A stretch of DNA of 64,000 nucleotides, from positions 58,752,047 through 58,816,046 of the forward strand of contig OX123197.2 of assembly GCA_944739405.2 (NCBI GenBank), in the 5' to 3' direction. This DNA comes from Euclidia mi (Eukaryota > Arthropoda > Insecta > Lepidoptera > Erebidae). Each line of letters starts with the position of its first letter. Position 1 is the first letter of the stretch. The notes under the pieces are model-generated. The model was not told where the DNA came from and ran no database searches. It was given only the letters and a program-made list of their open reading frames with translations. A program made the position numbers and the translations under genes. Positions 22,140-32,800 of this stretch are shown one piece after another.

Positions 22140-22821
22140 AAAGAAAAAACTACATTTAATAAAAACAAATATGTTACGCACTCAAAAATATAAAAAAATG
22201 CATTTATAGTTCTAAAAAGAACGCTAATATTAAGTACATAACAAAAATGACAACAAATGCAAAGCCACCTGGTCAGTTATCAAAAATCAAATAAATACCA
22301 ATAACCCAGATAACTGTATAGAGAATATAAAAATAAAAAACTTAACTCTCACGAACCCCGTTAATATAGCAACAACATTTAATAAACATTATATCAACCT
22401 AGGTCAAGAATTACAGAAAAATAACACTAAGCCTAGAAATAGCGTCAATATTAACTCCATGTTCATTTTACCTATGTCGGAAAATGAAGTAAGACGTGAA
22501 ATAATGACATTAAAAAATACTAACGCTATGACGAAATAAATACAAAAATATTGAAAGAATGCTGTACCGAAATACTTAAAATACTGACGTACCTTATAAA
22601 GGAGAATGACAATTTTTGTATGGAAGTTGGGCTAAATTTGCTTCTTGATGGTTTGACCAGTAATATGTAGAAAATATAGTCTTAATTCAATCAGGAAAAA
22701 ATAAATACGAAATTCGGCGGCAGTTCTTAGACATCGGACATTTAAGATTCCAAATATTTTAAGGTTAAGTTTTTTTATAGTCATATAATTTAATCATATT
22801 AGTAGTAGTAAATTAGTTAAT

Positions 22822-23040
22822 TAACGCCCGTGCTTTGGAGAGTAGGTACGTTAAGCCGTCGGTCTGGCTGACATGAAGATCTTTGACAGTCGTTACGGGG
22901 AGTCAGTACCCTCAAATAAACTGACACTGGTCTAAACCATGACAAAACGCCCTTTGAGTGAGGTCAGACGGCAGTGGCTATGTCGAAAAGCTGATATTCT
23001 GTCATATCTGGTTAGTCTTGTAATCGGGCTCCTAGGCGTT
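22822..23040 (+). mobile_element. 5S-type SINE body, nested in the MITE
   Basis: GTGCTTTGGAGAGTAGGTAC, GTTAAGCCGTCGGTC, ATCTTTGACAGTCGTTACGG, and GTCAG...CTGACACTGGTCTAA are body motifs. They are shared with minus-strand copies at 25.3 and 32.2 kb. The head is missing. Confidence 0.65.
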
Positions 23041-23332
23041 TAAGTATTGGATGCAACTGAGATAATGCTAGGACTATGACGATATGATATAATCATACTA
23101 TCGGCATTTATTTTAATTTATTTATTAGAACTTTCATTCACCTACACTATTTGCACTATAACTGTAATTTTTCCCTATTTAAAGAAGTTGGCAAGAAACT
23201 GTAAACATTTGCCGAAATATGCAAAATGAGTTTTAAATACGAAATGGCAAATGATGTTACTTATTTCCGAATAATGCAAATACTTATATTTTAGATCTAA
23301 AAATCCCCAATTTGCTTTAACATCAATTTGAT

Positions 23333-23346
23333 ATATATATATATAA
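23333..23346. repeat. (AT)n microsatellite
   Basis: A run of about seven AT units lies near the right end of the MITE. Confidence 0.85.
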
Positions 23347-24964
23347 AATTATAAAATAAAAGGAGATTAATCACGTATGAATGGTTTAGAAGCAAACGTG
23401 CCACAAAATAGCCCAGTTTTGGTCATTCTCCTTTGTCACTATCTACAGGGACCTTCCCAGAAGCACTAAAATCGTCAGTTGTTATGCGTCTCTTCAAAAA
23501 GGGAGAAAGAAGTGACATTAATAACTATCGACCAATTACACTAATACATATTTTATCAAAAATTTATGAAAAATGCATGCTTAGGAGATTAATTAGTTAT
23601 TGTAACAAATTTGACATTATAAACAGCGACCAGTATGGCTTTCAAAAACACAAATCAACAACACTGGTAGTATTTACATTTTTAAAGGAAATATTGACAG
23701 GTATTAACGTTAACCATTTTACTACAGGGCTATTTTTTGACCTATCCAAAGCGTTTTATCTCTTATCACATGATATTCTACTTAAAAAGCTGGACATGTT
23801 TGGAATCAGAGGTCTAGCACTACAGTGGATATCTTTATATCTAAGTCATAGACAACAAAGAGTTGTCATCACTAGAATGGATAAAAATCGAGAAATGACG
23901 CCGTATCTATCCGAATATCAATCTATTAAATACGGTGTGCCACAAGGTAGGTTCTAGGCCCTATTCTCTTCCTACTATAATCTATATTAATGACATTACA
24001 CAGATAACCAATCACAAATGCATTCTCTTCGCAGACGACATTTCTATTATTGTGACATCAAATAAAAGACATAATACAATACGTAATCACGAAACTGACA
24101 TTAATAATACAATTGACATACTCATTGACTGGCTAAACACATATAATTTAAAAATAAATCTTGACAAATCTCTATATATTCAATTTAATAAATGTTATAA
24201 TGACAAATACAATCTCAAATTAAATATACCTAAAATTAAACAAGCTAACAAAGTTTCTAGGAGTGACAATTGACGAGGATATTAACTAGAAAACACATAT
24301 TGATATAGTGTCTGGTAAAATAAATAGATTTGTTTATGCACTAAAACATATTAGAAATTTAACAAATACAAACACAGCTATTGTAACATACCGAGCATAC
24401 GTAGAATCTGTACTTCGCTATGGACTTGTTATGTGGGGAAACAGTACTGACATAGAAAGAGCTTTTGTAGCTCAAAAAAATGTTTAAGGGCTATATATGG
24501 TATGCGACCGAATCAATCATGTAGACCGATATTTAAAACAAATGGTTTGTTACCACTACCATCACTATACATCTACGAAACTTGTATGTTTGTACGTAGA
24601 CACAAAGAACATTTCAAAACTGCGAATGATGTGAGTTTTAGAAATCGTCGAGATCCAGATAGGCTTTTATTGGCTGATATCCCCAAATCTACAAAATATA
24701 ACAAAACCTGTCTATCAATGTGTGTGTATTATCACCCAAATGAATGCAAAATTAGATCAACATTTTTGTATAACTTGTTTATTTATCAAGTAATTCGATC
24801 GAATCTTATAGTTGTATGATGCAACTGGGCCTTACTTCATTAAAACTGTAAGATCGAGTGGTATAGTGAGCATAGAGGTAGCCCTGACACACACATGAAG
24901 CATATTAAGACAGGCTTAAGTCCAATACTGGACCATGAGTGCTAGTAAAGATTCTATAGTAACA

Positions 24965-25171
24965 TCTTAATATATAAAATCCTTGCGTTACTGACTGACT
25001 GACAGACACGCTACAGCCGAAACTATTGGGCGCAGAAAGCTGAAATTTGGCATGTATGTTCCTTGGGGACCGTAGGGGTGCACTAATAAGGGATTTCTCG
25101 AAATTCCCACGGGATCGGCCAAAATGGGTAAATTTAAAAAAATTGCAGGTGTAGCTGCTGGCGTCCTCTAG
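24965..25171 (+). mobile_element. Non-autonomous Helitron, copy A (207 bp)
   Basis: Starts TCTTAATATATAAAATCC and ends CCTCTAG, flanked by A on the left and T on the right: the TC...CTRR ends and AT target of Helitrons. Body motifs include GCGTTACTGACTGACTGACA, CAGCCGAAACTATTGGGCG and GGGATCGGCCAAAATGGG. Copies B and C are at 33.85 and 59.43 kb. Confidence 0.85.
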
Positions 25172-25246
25172 TTAGTTTATAAAAAGAAAATGTCCAGAAT
25201 AGTCCAGATGTTTAAAGGCGTCCAGTCAACTGTACCTTATTAATTA

Positions 25247-25300
25247 TTACCTTACTCGATTTCAAAATCTTCATAATAGTTTTGGCATCGAGTAAGGTAA
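25247..25300. repeat. Inverted repeat, 14-bp arms, 26-nt loop
   Basis: TTACCTTACTCGAT at 25247-25260 pairs exactly with ATCGAGTAAGGTAA at 25287-25300. Confidence 0.9.
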
Positions 25301-25324
25301 GTAAGACAACTCATGAGCTGAGAG

Positions 25325-25480
25325 AGACTTTTGAATCGTCCCGCATTACGGAGTCCGCTTACTAGTCTAACCAGATTTGCAAGAATATTGGATTTTCCAC
25401 CGAGCAACTGCCATCAGCCCTCTGAAACCCATATGCATAGCGATATTCTACGGACTAGACCATGTCTGCATATACTATCA
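25325..25480 (-). mobile_element. 5S-type SINE body fragment
   Basis: Plus strand shows GGAGTCCGCTTACTAGTCTA, ACCAGATTTGC, GAGCAACTGCC and GCATAGCGATATTC. These parallel the copy at 32.2 kb (GGGGTCCGCTTACTAGTCTA, GAGCGACTGCC, GGGATAGCGCTATTCC). Confidence 0.65.
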
Positions 25481-25783
25481 ACAAGAAACAAAAATTACGA
25501 TGAAATGAAATCAGGTACCGCAAAAAAACAAACCATTCACCCCATACAAAATTATTTACTTACACGACCCAACCAGTTTGCAATTCAATGTTTATTTAAG
25601 ACTAACCTGAAACAAAGTTTCCTTTGAATCATTTATTTTTGTGGTACTGTTTGAGTTAATGAACAGAGTAGGGTAAAGCAATTATTTATATATAGGCTTA
25701 ACTGTGAACAATGAGCGTAATAGTCTGCTCCGCAGAGAATTTGGGGTTTTACGGCACGGCGCGCACTACTGATTTATAGAAAA

Positions 25784-26045
25784 CTAGCTTTTGCCCGCCG
25801 CTTCGCGCACGTTAAATTCGGAGTAACACAAATCTACTTTCAGTCTCAAGTTGTGTGAAGGCACTCCTGATTATTCTAAAGATTTCAGATACTCTATAGG
25901 GTACAAAGTAACTCGGTCAGTATATGTACATGACATTATCTACCGAAAGGTACATAATAACATCACCTTCAAATATCAAAGCCATGTTCTAATACATGTC
26001 CATATGTATGTATAAACATTTACGCATTTATAATATCAGTAGGGC
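25784..26045 (-). mobile_element. Non-autonomous Helitron (second family)
   Basis: The minus-strand end is GCGCGAAGCGGCGGGCAA, then AAGCTAG, the GC-rich hairpin plus CTAG of the common lepidopteran family. The minus-strand start is CCCTACTGATATTATAAATG, with the first base decayed from the usual TC. About 262 bp. Confidence 0.7.
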
Positions 26046-26820
26046 AAATCGTTTCATCCGTTTAAGCGCAATTTATAATTTATTAGTTTATTTAAACGAA
26101 CAATTTAATTACCGTACACAATATGACATTATGTATGATGTTTCCAGTTATAATATATTAGTCTATGCTATGATGTGACAGTACTGACAGATATGCGATA
26201 GCACATGCGCAGCACTCAATTATTAGCGCAAGCGTTCTTACTTCCCAGAGGTAAATTTGTGTCGTACAAACTTCTACCCTCCCTACAATATCTCCCAGTT
26301 TAATTTTTGCAACTTATAGTAGCCTATGTCCGTCTCCATGGTCCAATATATCTCTATCCCTTTCAGACCGAAGATATTTTTTGTGCCTTTTTATCTGTTT
26401 TTGGGATTCAGTCGACTAGATAAACGCTAGAAGACCAAAAAAAAAGAAATAAAAAATCAAGGTATTCTAGGTTTTTCGCAATTTACCGGCACGCCCGTGC
26501 GCTTTTGGCATAAGTACACTATACGCACGCTCGTGCATCCTGAAATAAACAGGACAAAAATGAAAGTAAAATGCATATTTTCTCATAAAATTTAATCAAA
26601 TAAACATAAAAAACTGTCGGTCTTAGCCTCTTTTTCACAATTTTTTATTAATTAGTACTTACGACGTAAATGAGATCAATTTGCTTCTGGTTGTAATCAA
26701 ATTAATTATCTTGGTATACCATAACAGGAACAATGATCAGTTTTTACTCACACTGTGATAATCAGCAAAACAGTTTTTGCTTCTGGAAAGGGAATAAGTA
26801 TACGTTGCACATGGTGCACT
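26046..26820. other. No gene recognised
   Basis: AT-rich, no supported ORF or repeat family. Confidence 0.3.
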
Positions 26821-26821
26821 T

Positions 26822-28150
26822 TATCTTCAACAACTAGAGCAGGTCTCCAGCTTACATACTCTTAGAGATCGAGTCAACCAGAGCGTGGTTCGATCGGCCC
26901 TTGAGCAACTTAGGAAAAACAAAGTACCTGGTGATGATGGTATCACTGCAGAACTCCTCAGAGCAAGTCGATATACAATCCGGCGAGAGCTAACAAGTCT
27001 TTTCAACACCGTCATCCACGAAGGTTCAACACCATGGGCATGGAGCGGGAGTATGGTAGCTCTTTTCTTCAAAACAGACGACAAAATCTTATTAAAGAAT
27101 TACAGGTCTATTTCACTCCTGAGCCATATCTAAAAGTTGTTCTCGAGGGTTCTTACAAACCATGTCACTAGAAGACTTGACGACTTCCAGCCACCAGAGC
27201 AAGCCGAGTTTCGAAAATGCTTCAGCACGATGGACCACATCCATACTGTTCGGCAGATTGTACAGAAGACCCACGAGTACAACCAGCCGTTGTGTATGGC
27301 ATTCGTGGAATACGAGAAAGCCTTCGACTCTATCGAAACCTGGGCAGTTCTTGAAAGCTTGCAACGATGTGGCATTGACTGGCGATATATCGAGGTGTTG
27401 AGATGTTTGTATGACCAAGACAGAAGGACAAATACCATAGAGTTGCGTAGAGGAGTCTGGCAAGGAGACGTAATATCTCCCAAGCTATTCACCAATGCAC
27501 TTGAGGATGTCTTCAAGACACTGGACTGGACTGAACGGGGTATTAATATCAACGACGAGTACAACTCACACCTTCGGTTAGCTGACGACATCGTCCTAAT
27601 AGCAGAGACGTCGGAGGAGCTTAGAAGAATGCTGTACGACCTTAATGAAGCCTCCGGCATGAACCAGAATAAAACAAAGGTCAATTTTAATAAATACGTC
27701 GTGTCGAGACCGATCTGCATTGACGGTTCCTTGGTCGAAGTTGTGTAACAGTGGGTCTACCAAGGGCAAATAATAAAGTTGGGTAGACACAGCTACGAGA
27801 AGAAAATCGATAGAAGGATTCAGTTGGGATTCGCTAAACTACGTCGGGTCTTCTCGTCACCTATTCCGCAAAGCCTCAAGACAAAAGTCTTCGACCAATG
27901 CGTTCTACCAGTAAAGACATACGGTGCCGAAACCTGGACACAAATGGTCGGGCTGGTCCATAGATTTAAAGTCACTCAGCATGCCTTGGCACGAGCTATG
28001 CTCGGAGTCTCTCTAAAGGATAGGATTCGCAACGAGGTCATCCGGAAGAGAACTGGTGTTACCGACATAGCTCGCCGTATAAGCAGGCTGAAGTGGCAAT
28101 GGGCTGGCCACGTCTACGAGTGGGCCAACAGAAAATATCCTCCATGTCAG
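26822..28150 (+). pseudogene. LINE reverse transcriptase, nearly one reading frame
   Basis: RT and C-terminal region of a LINE resembling RTE-like lepidopteran elements. A single frame runs 26885-28183, broken only by stops at 27131-27133 and 27746-27748. Motifs: RKNKVPGDDGITAELLRAS (RT-1), LLSHI, then FEYEKAFDS-like (AFVEYEKAFDSIETW, with catalytic Asp), GVWQGDVISPKLF, LRLADDIVLIAE (catalytic Asp pair), YGAETWT and LGVSLKDRIRNEVIRKR, LKWQWAGHVYEW. The 5' part with the endonuclease and the 3' tail are missing. Two stops in about 430 codons mean recent death compared with the other LINE relics here. Clade is uncertain between RTE and related groups. Confidence 0.85.
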
Positions 28151-28183
28151 ACTCGTTCCCATCTCCTAATATGGATAGTATAG

Positions 28184-28832
28184 CGTCATCCGGTAGATGT
28201 ACTACTGTAATGTAAAAATAATGATATTTTATTTTACTTAAGTAATAAATTATCATTAAAGGTAAGTAACATAATAACATGCACAAGCGTGCATTTTGGT
28301 GTATTGAAAGTTGATTAAAAACCGGACTGCTACGATAGTGTGTATTGTTTTTAACTCCTCAAAATCAGGTAAATACCATTCTTAAATCAAATAATTGTTA
28401 CGTAATCACTTTAATTATACCATAAACTTTTTAATATAAGTTATAAAACAACAATAATAATAAATAAACAATATAATACAATGTTTATTTATTATTATTG
28501 ATATGCTATATTATTACGTACCTGTCGAGTCGCGAGCGCCAAAAAATGCAGCCATCGTTCCCGTCACTGCCAGCGCGACTGATTGATCGTACGATGCCTA
28601 CATATTTTTTAATACAACACACACAACCCGCACGAGCAGTCGATATAGGTTTCGTCACGCAAAACAGAAGTTTTGTACCTAAAATATTTTTTTTTGCGCA
28701 TGTGCACGCTCGTTAAGGTTAGGTTTGAAAGTGCTTTATTAAATTTCAACAAAATCTGTTTCTCATATCTGTTTGTAATTTTTTTAATATTACAAACAGA
28801 CTCTCCAATTTTTCAAATTTTAATGTGTAATC
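28184..28832. other. No gene recognised
   Basis: AT-rich spacer; a 72-codon frame at 28498-28716 has no domain. GC-rich patches with GCACGCTCG-type words occur but form no repeat. Confidence 0.3.
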
Positions 28833-28940
28833 TTGATGGGAGTGAGTGAAGCAAGTGAGGTATGTCAGGATCGTTGCAAATGGCGTTCCGTAGTCTCTGC
28901 CTACTCCTCCGGGAAACAGGCGTGAGTCTATGTATGTAGA
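28833..28940 (+). pseudogene. LINE 3' end fragment
   Basis: TGATGGGAGTGAGTGAAGCA, then GTCAGGATCGTTGCAAATGG, CTCTGCCTACTCCTCCGGG and ACAGGCGTGAGTCTATGTAT. It matches 6897-7006 closely and encodes the same peptide end (SGKQA). Confidence 0.8.
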
Positions 28941-29034
28941 TGATTATAAGTAATCTTCATTGTCCTAGTTAAGTGCTAAACTAGTTACATCCAAGAAGTT
29001 AGCCTTGCGGCTCGGGGTACGCTTTCTAGTTAGA

Positions 29035-29250
29035 CCAGATGGTTTTTCTTAATAGGCGGCAAACGAGCAGACGGGTCGCCTGATGGTACGCAATTACCAC
29101 CGCCCATGGCAACACCACAGGAGTCACAAGTGCGTTGCCGCCCCTTGGAGTTGGGAAAAGGGATAGGATGAGGAGTGGGATGAGGGAGAATGAATAGGGG
29201 ATAGGGCCTCCGGCACTCTCATTCACCGAACGAAACGCAACAGTTTAAGT
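29035..29250. repeat. Interspersed lepidopteran repeat
   Basis: GGCAAACGAGCAGACGGGTC, then GCCTGATGGTACGCAATTAC, CACCGCCCATGG, ACAAGTGCGTTGCCG resembles a very common lepidopteran repeat by memory. Class is unknown and there is only one copy in the window. Confidence 0.5.
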
Positions 29251-29489
29251 ACTGTTACTTTACGTCGATTTTCTGTGAGAGGGTAGTACTTCCCCGATCG
29301 AGCCGGCCCATTCATGCTGAAAAGCTAAAACGCGTACCCCGATTCGATTAGATCTTAGACAATCATGACAGAATATCAGTTTTTACATAGACCAAATGCC
29401 GGCTGATTGGCGCAGCCCAAAGGGATAATCACATTTCATGCCCATTTGGCACATTTCAGACCGGAGTAGGAATAATATAATAAACTAAA

Positions 29490-29572
29490 GATAGGGACTT
29501 ATGGAAGAAGAGTGGGGAGGCCTTTGCCCTGCACGCGCGTGCTTGCGCCCTGGGACGTTACAGGCTTATAAA
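29490..29572 (+). mobile_element. RTE LINE 3' end fragment
   Basis: ATGGAAGAAGAGTGGGGAGG, then CCTTTGCCC and GTTACAGGCTTA. The peptide EEEWGGLCP is the RTE terminus. Confidence 0.6.
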
Positions 29573-30615
29573 AATACATTAAGAATAAAAATCGAGAAGT
29601 TTAAATTTATAAAAGACTTGGTAGAGATATTGAGTTGTATAGAGACTTCACATGAACGTTTGCCAAATAAATACTTTCCGTCTTTGTCCGTCTTCGTTCG
29701 TCCGTTGACCTAAGCGTCTATGAGACAATGCTTAATCCTTATCAATATAAGTGATTATAGTTTGTCTACCAAACGAAACCTAGCAATTATTGCATAATAT
29801 CTCAATTCCTATTCCTATTGAGCAATTTGACTTAATTAACGCCGTCTTAAAAGCAATTTGCACGACTATACGAAACGTGATTTTCGATAGAATAGTTGTA
29901 TGGTACCGTTCTAGCTTATCGTTAAGTGTTGAGATAAGCATTTTTGATGGTCTTTGATATGTTAATACCGATTCGATATGTGTTACTTGAATACTAAAGA
30001 GAAATAAAGAGCAATTGACTGCATTTAGTTTTGTCTCGTTCACAATTAGATCACTACTACCGAAAATATCTGAATGTTTTGGGATATAATTTGGCTTATG
30101 TTTAACTTACCACCAGATATAGTAACATATAACAGACAAAAATAATAAATTATCACCAAAATTAAACCATTTTAACATTTCACCATCCTATTTAAGCCAA
30201 ATGACTCCAAATAAACCATTGTTAACCCAAAAGTAGTAAATGATCACCAAAATTAAACCAGCATTTTAATGTAAAATTATAACCAACGTTTATTTGTTAG
30301 TTGTATGAAATACCAACACATTAATTGGATTTGGTTACACCACCTACTTTAATAAACTAAGTCAACGGAGTCCTGCTTCGTAGGGCTCCTATTTGGTATT
30401 CGAATACAATTTGAAGTGCAGTCGTGACTAAAATAGCTAGTACTATTGTAATTTTAGACTTTATTTCTCTGGTGTTAAGTATATATTTTTGGTTAAAGAA
30501 CTAAGGGTATCAACTATCAAAGCATTTTATGGTGGTCATTTTATTTAACCCCATATAATTACTCTATTTAAAACACAGTCTTGTAAAATCAGTGTATTCT
30601 ATCGCAGGTAGCGTT
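29573..30615. other. No gene; possible repeat at 30130-30360
   Basis: ATCACCAAAATTAAACCA occurs twice, at 30154 and 30245 (approximate starts), in a stretch ending with GTCAACGGAGTCCTGCTTCG. This suggests an interspersed repeat of unknown class. Nothing else recognised. Confidence 0.35.
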
Positions 30616-30624
30616 TTCGTTTAG

Positions 30625-30772
30625 TGTGATTTGGTTAGCCGTACTTACAGGTCGGCAAAGTAAGCAACGCTTGCGTAGATCACCACTTGGATGGGTAACC
30701 TCGTGTGGCATTAACATCAGTATGCTAATGGTGCTTCAGAGCGCACGTAAAGCTGTAGGCCCCGTTTCATGT
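30625..30772 (+). mobile_element. 5S rRNA-derived SINE head
   Basis: AAGTAAGCAACGCTTGCG and ACTTGGATGGGTAACC resemble the internal control region of 5S rRNA. They are followed by GTGCTTCAGAGCGCACGTAA, AGCTGTAGGCCCCG, the SINE body seen at 22.8 kb. It is too divergent for a 5S gene and reads as a SINE3-type element. Confidence 0.55.
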
Positions 30773-30977
30773 TTCAGGTCTTTTGGGCGGTCTGAAAACT
30801 CCGACACCAGAGTTGGCCACAAACTCACTCGAGCGAGAAGAATAAAATGTGAGTAGGTATTCACAACTCTAAAGTTATAAGTACCTACTCACACTGATTT
30901 TATAATCAAAACGAGTGACCTGTTTTCAGGTTTTTCCTCCAAGTATACAAAAACTCATTCATTATTTAACATGATTA
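30773..30977 (+). repeat. 205-bp direct repeat, copy 1
   Basis: Runs without indels against 31270-31474, with about five differences. It contains GACACCAGAGTTGG and an inner 12-bp inverted repeat (30848-30859 with 30882-30893, TGTGAGTAGGTA). It follows the 5S-type SINE head and is likely that SINE's 3' part. Confidence 0.85.
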
Positions 30978-31269
30978 CTTTTAAAGTAAATACTATCGTG
31001 AGTTGTCATAATTAGAGCAACTGTAAACGGTTGTACTCACGTATTATTTTTGGTCGGAGTAGCCCAACTAGTTTCGGATCATACGGAGGTTCTTAATAAT
31101 GAGCAAGCGCGACCGTCCGCGTCGGCGTCGGGCGCTCCACTGAAGCGGGCCCACCGCGCAGCGTGTCATTGCGAGCGTGTAGAGGACTTATTCACCGGCG
31201 CCTGCCGATGAAGTTGGTTGCGTTGCCGGCGTGTCCGGTGTGCCTGTGTGAACGTCATCTTGCAGCGTG
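30978..31269. other. Spacer between direct repeats, GC-rich in its right half
   Basis: 292 bp. GCCCAACTAGTTTCGGATCA, then a CpG-rich run from about 31105. No ORF or known domain. Confidence 0.5.
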
Positions 31270-31474
31270 TTCAGGTCTTTTGGGCGGTCTTAAAACTCCG
31301 ACACCAGAGTTGGCCACAAACTCACTCGAGCGAGAAAAATAAAATGTGAGTAGGTATTCACAACTCTAAAGTTGTAAGTACCTACTCACACTGATTTTAT
31401 AATCAAAACGAGTGACCTGTTTTCAGGTTTTTCCTCCAAGTATACAAAAACTCATTCATAATTAAACATGATTA
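31270..31474 (+). repeat. 205-bp direct repeat, copy 2
   Basis: Offset by exactly 497 bp from copy 1 and lacking the 5S-like head upstream, so it arose by duplication of a larger unit or by a second insertion. Confidence 0.85.
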
Positions 31475-31725
31475 TTGTTAGCACTAACAAAATAAATTTG
31501 AATCATAACATTAGTAAAATTCACAACAATAACGAAATTAAAACAGCTGTATTCACTTTGTAGTAGCAAAATTGTATTATCTCAGCATCGCTGTTGAAAT
31601 TCGCACGGTTTGCTACTCGTTTTGTAATGAAGTTGAGGGTCATGAGTTATTAGCACGCGCCTTGAAGATATATTACGCAGACGTGCTTACGTCAGCTTCT
31701 TCTGATGTACATGCATCGTACGACT

Positions 31726-31976
31726 CGCGCCGGTATACCCTCGAAAGGGTAGGCAGAGGTTTAAATTTTATTACACCCACATTTGGCCGTCTTATGATTA
31801 TGATTTTTAGGTCACACGTAATAAGGTGAGCCTATTGCCTTTATAAGGCACATTGTCAGACTTCGTGTTGCTAATGAGAATAAGGAAAAGCTCAATAACA
31901 CTTTTCCCCGACCTGGGAATGGAACCCGAGACCCGACCACTAGACGCATACGCTATCCATTGGACCACGAAGGCAG
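31726..31976 (-). mobile_element. tRNA-derived SINE (family A)
   Basis: Minus strand: TGCCTTCGTGGTCCAATGGA (A-box region), GGTTCCATTCC (B box, one change), TCATTAGCA, and tail CCTCTGCCTACCCTTTCGAG, then GGTATACCGG. Full length but diverged. Confidence 0.8.
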
Positions 31977-32191
31977 TTAAATAAATAAGAAAGGTCTGTT
32001 TTTGCTCATCTTTTCGTTATTGCAGTGACCAGGATGTTAGATGCGTGATCACATGGTTGGATGGGACCGCCTATAGACTTTAGCCATATCAGAGAGACAG
32101 CCAAGCCGCTGCCAACCTCGAGACGTATGGAGTTAATTCTTCAAATGCCGAGTAATTTCATTAGCTACATCATCGTCATCCTTTTAGCGTT

Positions 32192-32422
32192 ATCCCAGTT
32201 TCAATCTGGGGTCCGCTTACTAGTCTAACCGAATTTGGCTGAATGTTAGCTTTTCCACAGAGCGACTGCCTGTTTGACCTTCGCAACCCGAAGGGATAGC
32301 GCTATTCCATGGCTTAGACTAGTGTCAGTTGATTTAAGAAGTTACTGACGCCCTGTAACGGCTGTCAAAGATCTTCATGACAACCGGGACCGACGGCTTA
32401 ACGTGCTCGCCGAGGCCTGGGA
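32192..32422 (-). mobile_element. 5S-type SINE body
   Basis: Minus strand shows CGTTAAGCCGTCGGTCCC, ATCTTTGACAGCCGTTACAG, CTGACACTAGTCTAAGCC, GGCAGTCGCTC and CTGGGATAAC, parallel to the 22.8-kb copy. Confidence 0.7.
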
Positions 32423-32547
32423 TAAGCGACAATTAATAATTCAATAAGCACATAACTCCGAAAAGTCAGTGGTGTGCGCCTAGGATTCGAACCCGATACC
32501 CTCTGCATGGTAGTTTGTTGGTATCTCCACTAGACTATCGCTGCTTC
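32423..32547 (-). mobile_element. tRNA-derived SINE (family B)
   Basis: Minus strand: A box TAGTCTAGTGG (plus 32527-32537) and B box GGTTCGAATCC (plus 32483-32493), then CGCACACCACTGACTTTTC and GGAGTTATGTGC. A relative of the 12.5-kb copy. Confidence 0.7.
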
Positions 32548-32678
32548 TATGGAGTTAAGTCCTCTAATGCCCAGTAATTTTATTAGCTACGGTATCATTG
32601 AAAATGCGATTGTACCTACCTAGAAGGCCCCTAAGAGGCAAATCATGCTATCAATACTACAAAGGTCATACGGCCATT

Positions 32679-32800
32679 TTCAATATTCGATCCATACATG
32701 GATTTTGAGATTCGAGATTCGTGTTTGACATATTTCGTATGGAGCTTATGTCAAAAACGAATCTAAAATCTACAGATCTATCTATAGTTCGAATATTGAA
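32679..32800. mobile_element. MITE with TTCAATATTCGA termini, copy 2
   Basis: TTCAATATTCGATCCATACA at the left and ATAGTTCGAATATTGAA at the right form imperfect terminal inverted repeats of about 40 bp. It is 122 bp long, similar to the 119-bp copy at 13.8 kb. Confidence 0.6.

Larger units (their letters stand above)
22601..23431. mobile_element. Spy-like MITE inserted between AAA and TTT, no target duplication
   Basis: Ends are GGAGAATGAC and GTCATTCTCC, perfect over 10 bp. Imperfect terminal inverted repeats extend about 45 bp (both contain GCTAAATTTGCTTCT or CACGTTTGCTTCT). The left flank is AAA and the right flank TTT, and removal restores the LINE reading frame with nothing duplicated. 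Insertion between AAA and TTT without duplication is the signature of the Spy group described in insects. No transposase frame is present, so it is non-autonomous. It contains a 5S-type SINE. Confidence 0.7.
22160..24819 (+). pseudogene. Jockey-superfamily LINE ORF2 (RT), split by a MITE
   Basis: The RT starts in 22160-22600 in decayed form (INSMFILPMSENEVR-like residues) and resumes at 23433. There, FPEALKSSVVMRLFKKGERS, NNYRPITLIHILSKIYEK, DQYGFQKHKSTT, FFDLSKAF and KYGVPQG appear in one frame to 23957. ILFADDISII follows at about 24025-24055, keeping the Asp-Asp pair. C-terminal motifs continue (AIVTYRAYVESVLRYGLVMW at 24375-24435; HKEHFKTANDV) to 24819. A frame change lies at about 23950 and stops near 24273-24290 and 24485. 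The element is interrupted at 22601-23431 by a Spy-like MITE. Clade within CR1/jockey is not resolved. Confidence 0.8.

Noticed and set aside
27130..27720. 196-codon open frame on the minus strand
   Set aside because: Antisense to an RT with clear motifs on the plus strand; no domain of its own.
30640..30700. 5S rRNA gene
   Set aside because: Only part of the internal control region matches and it continues into a SINE body.
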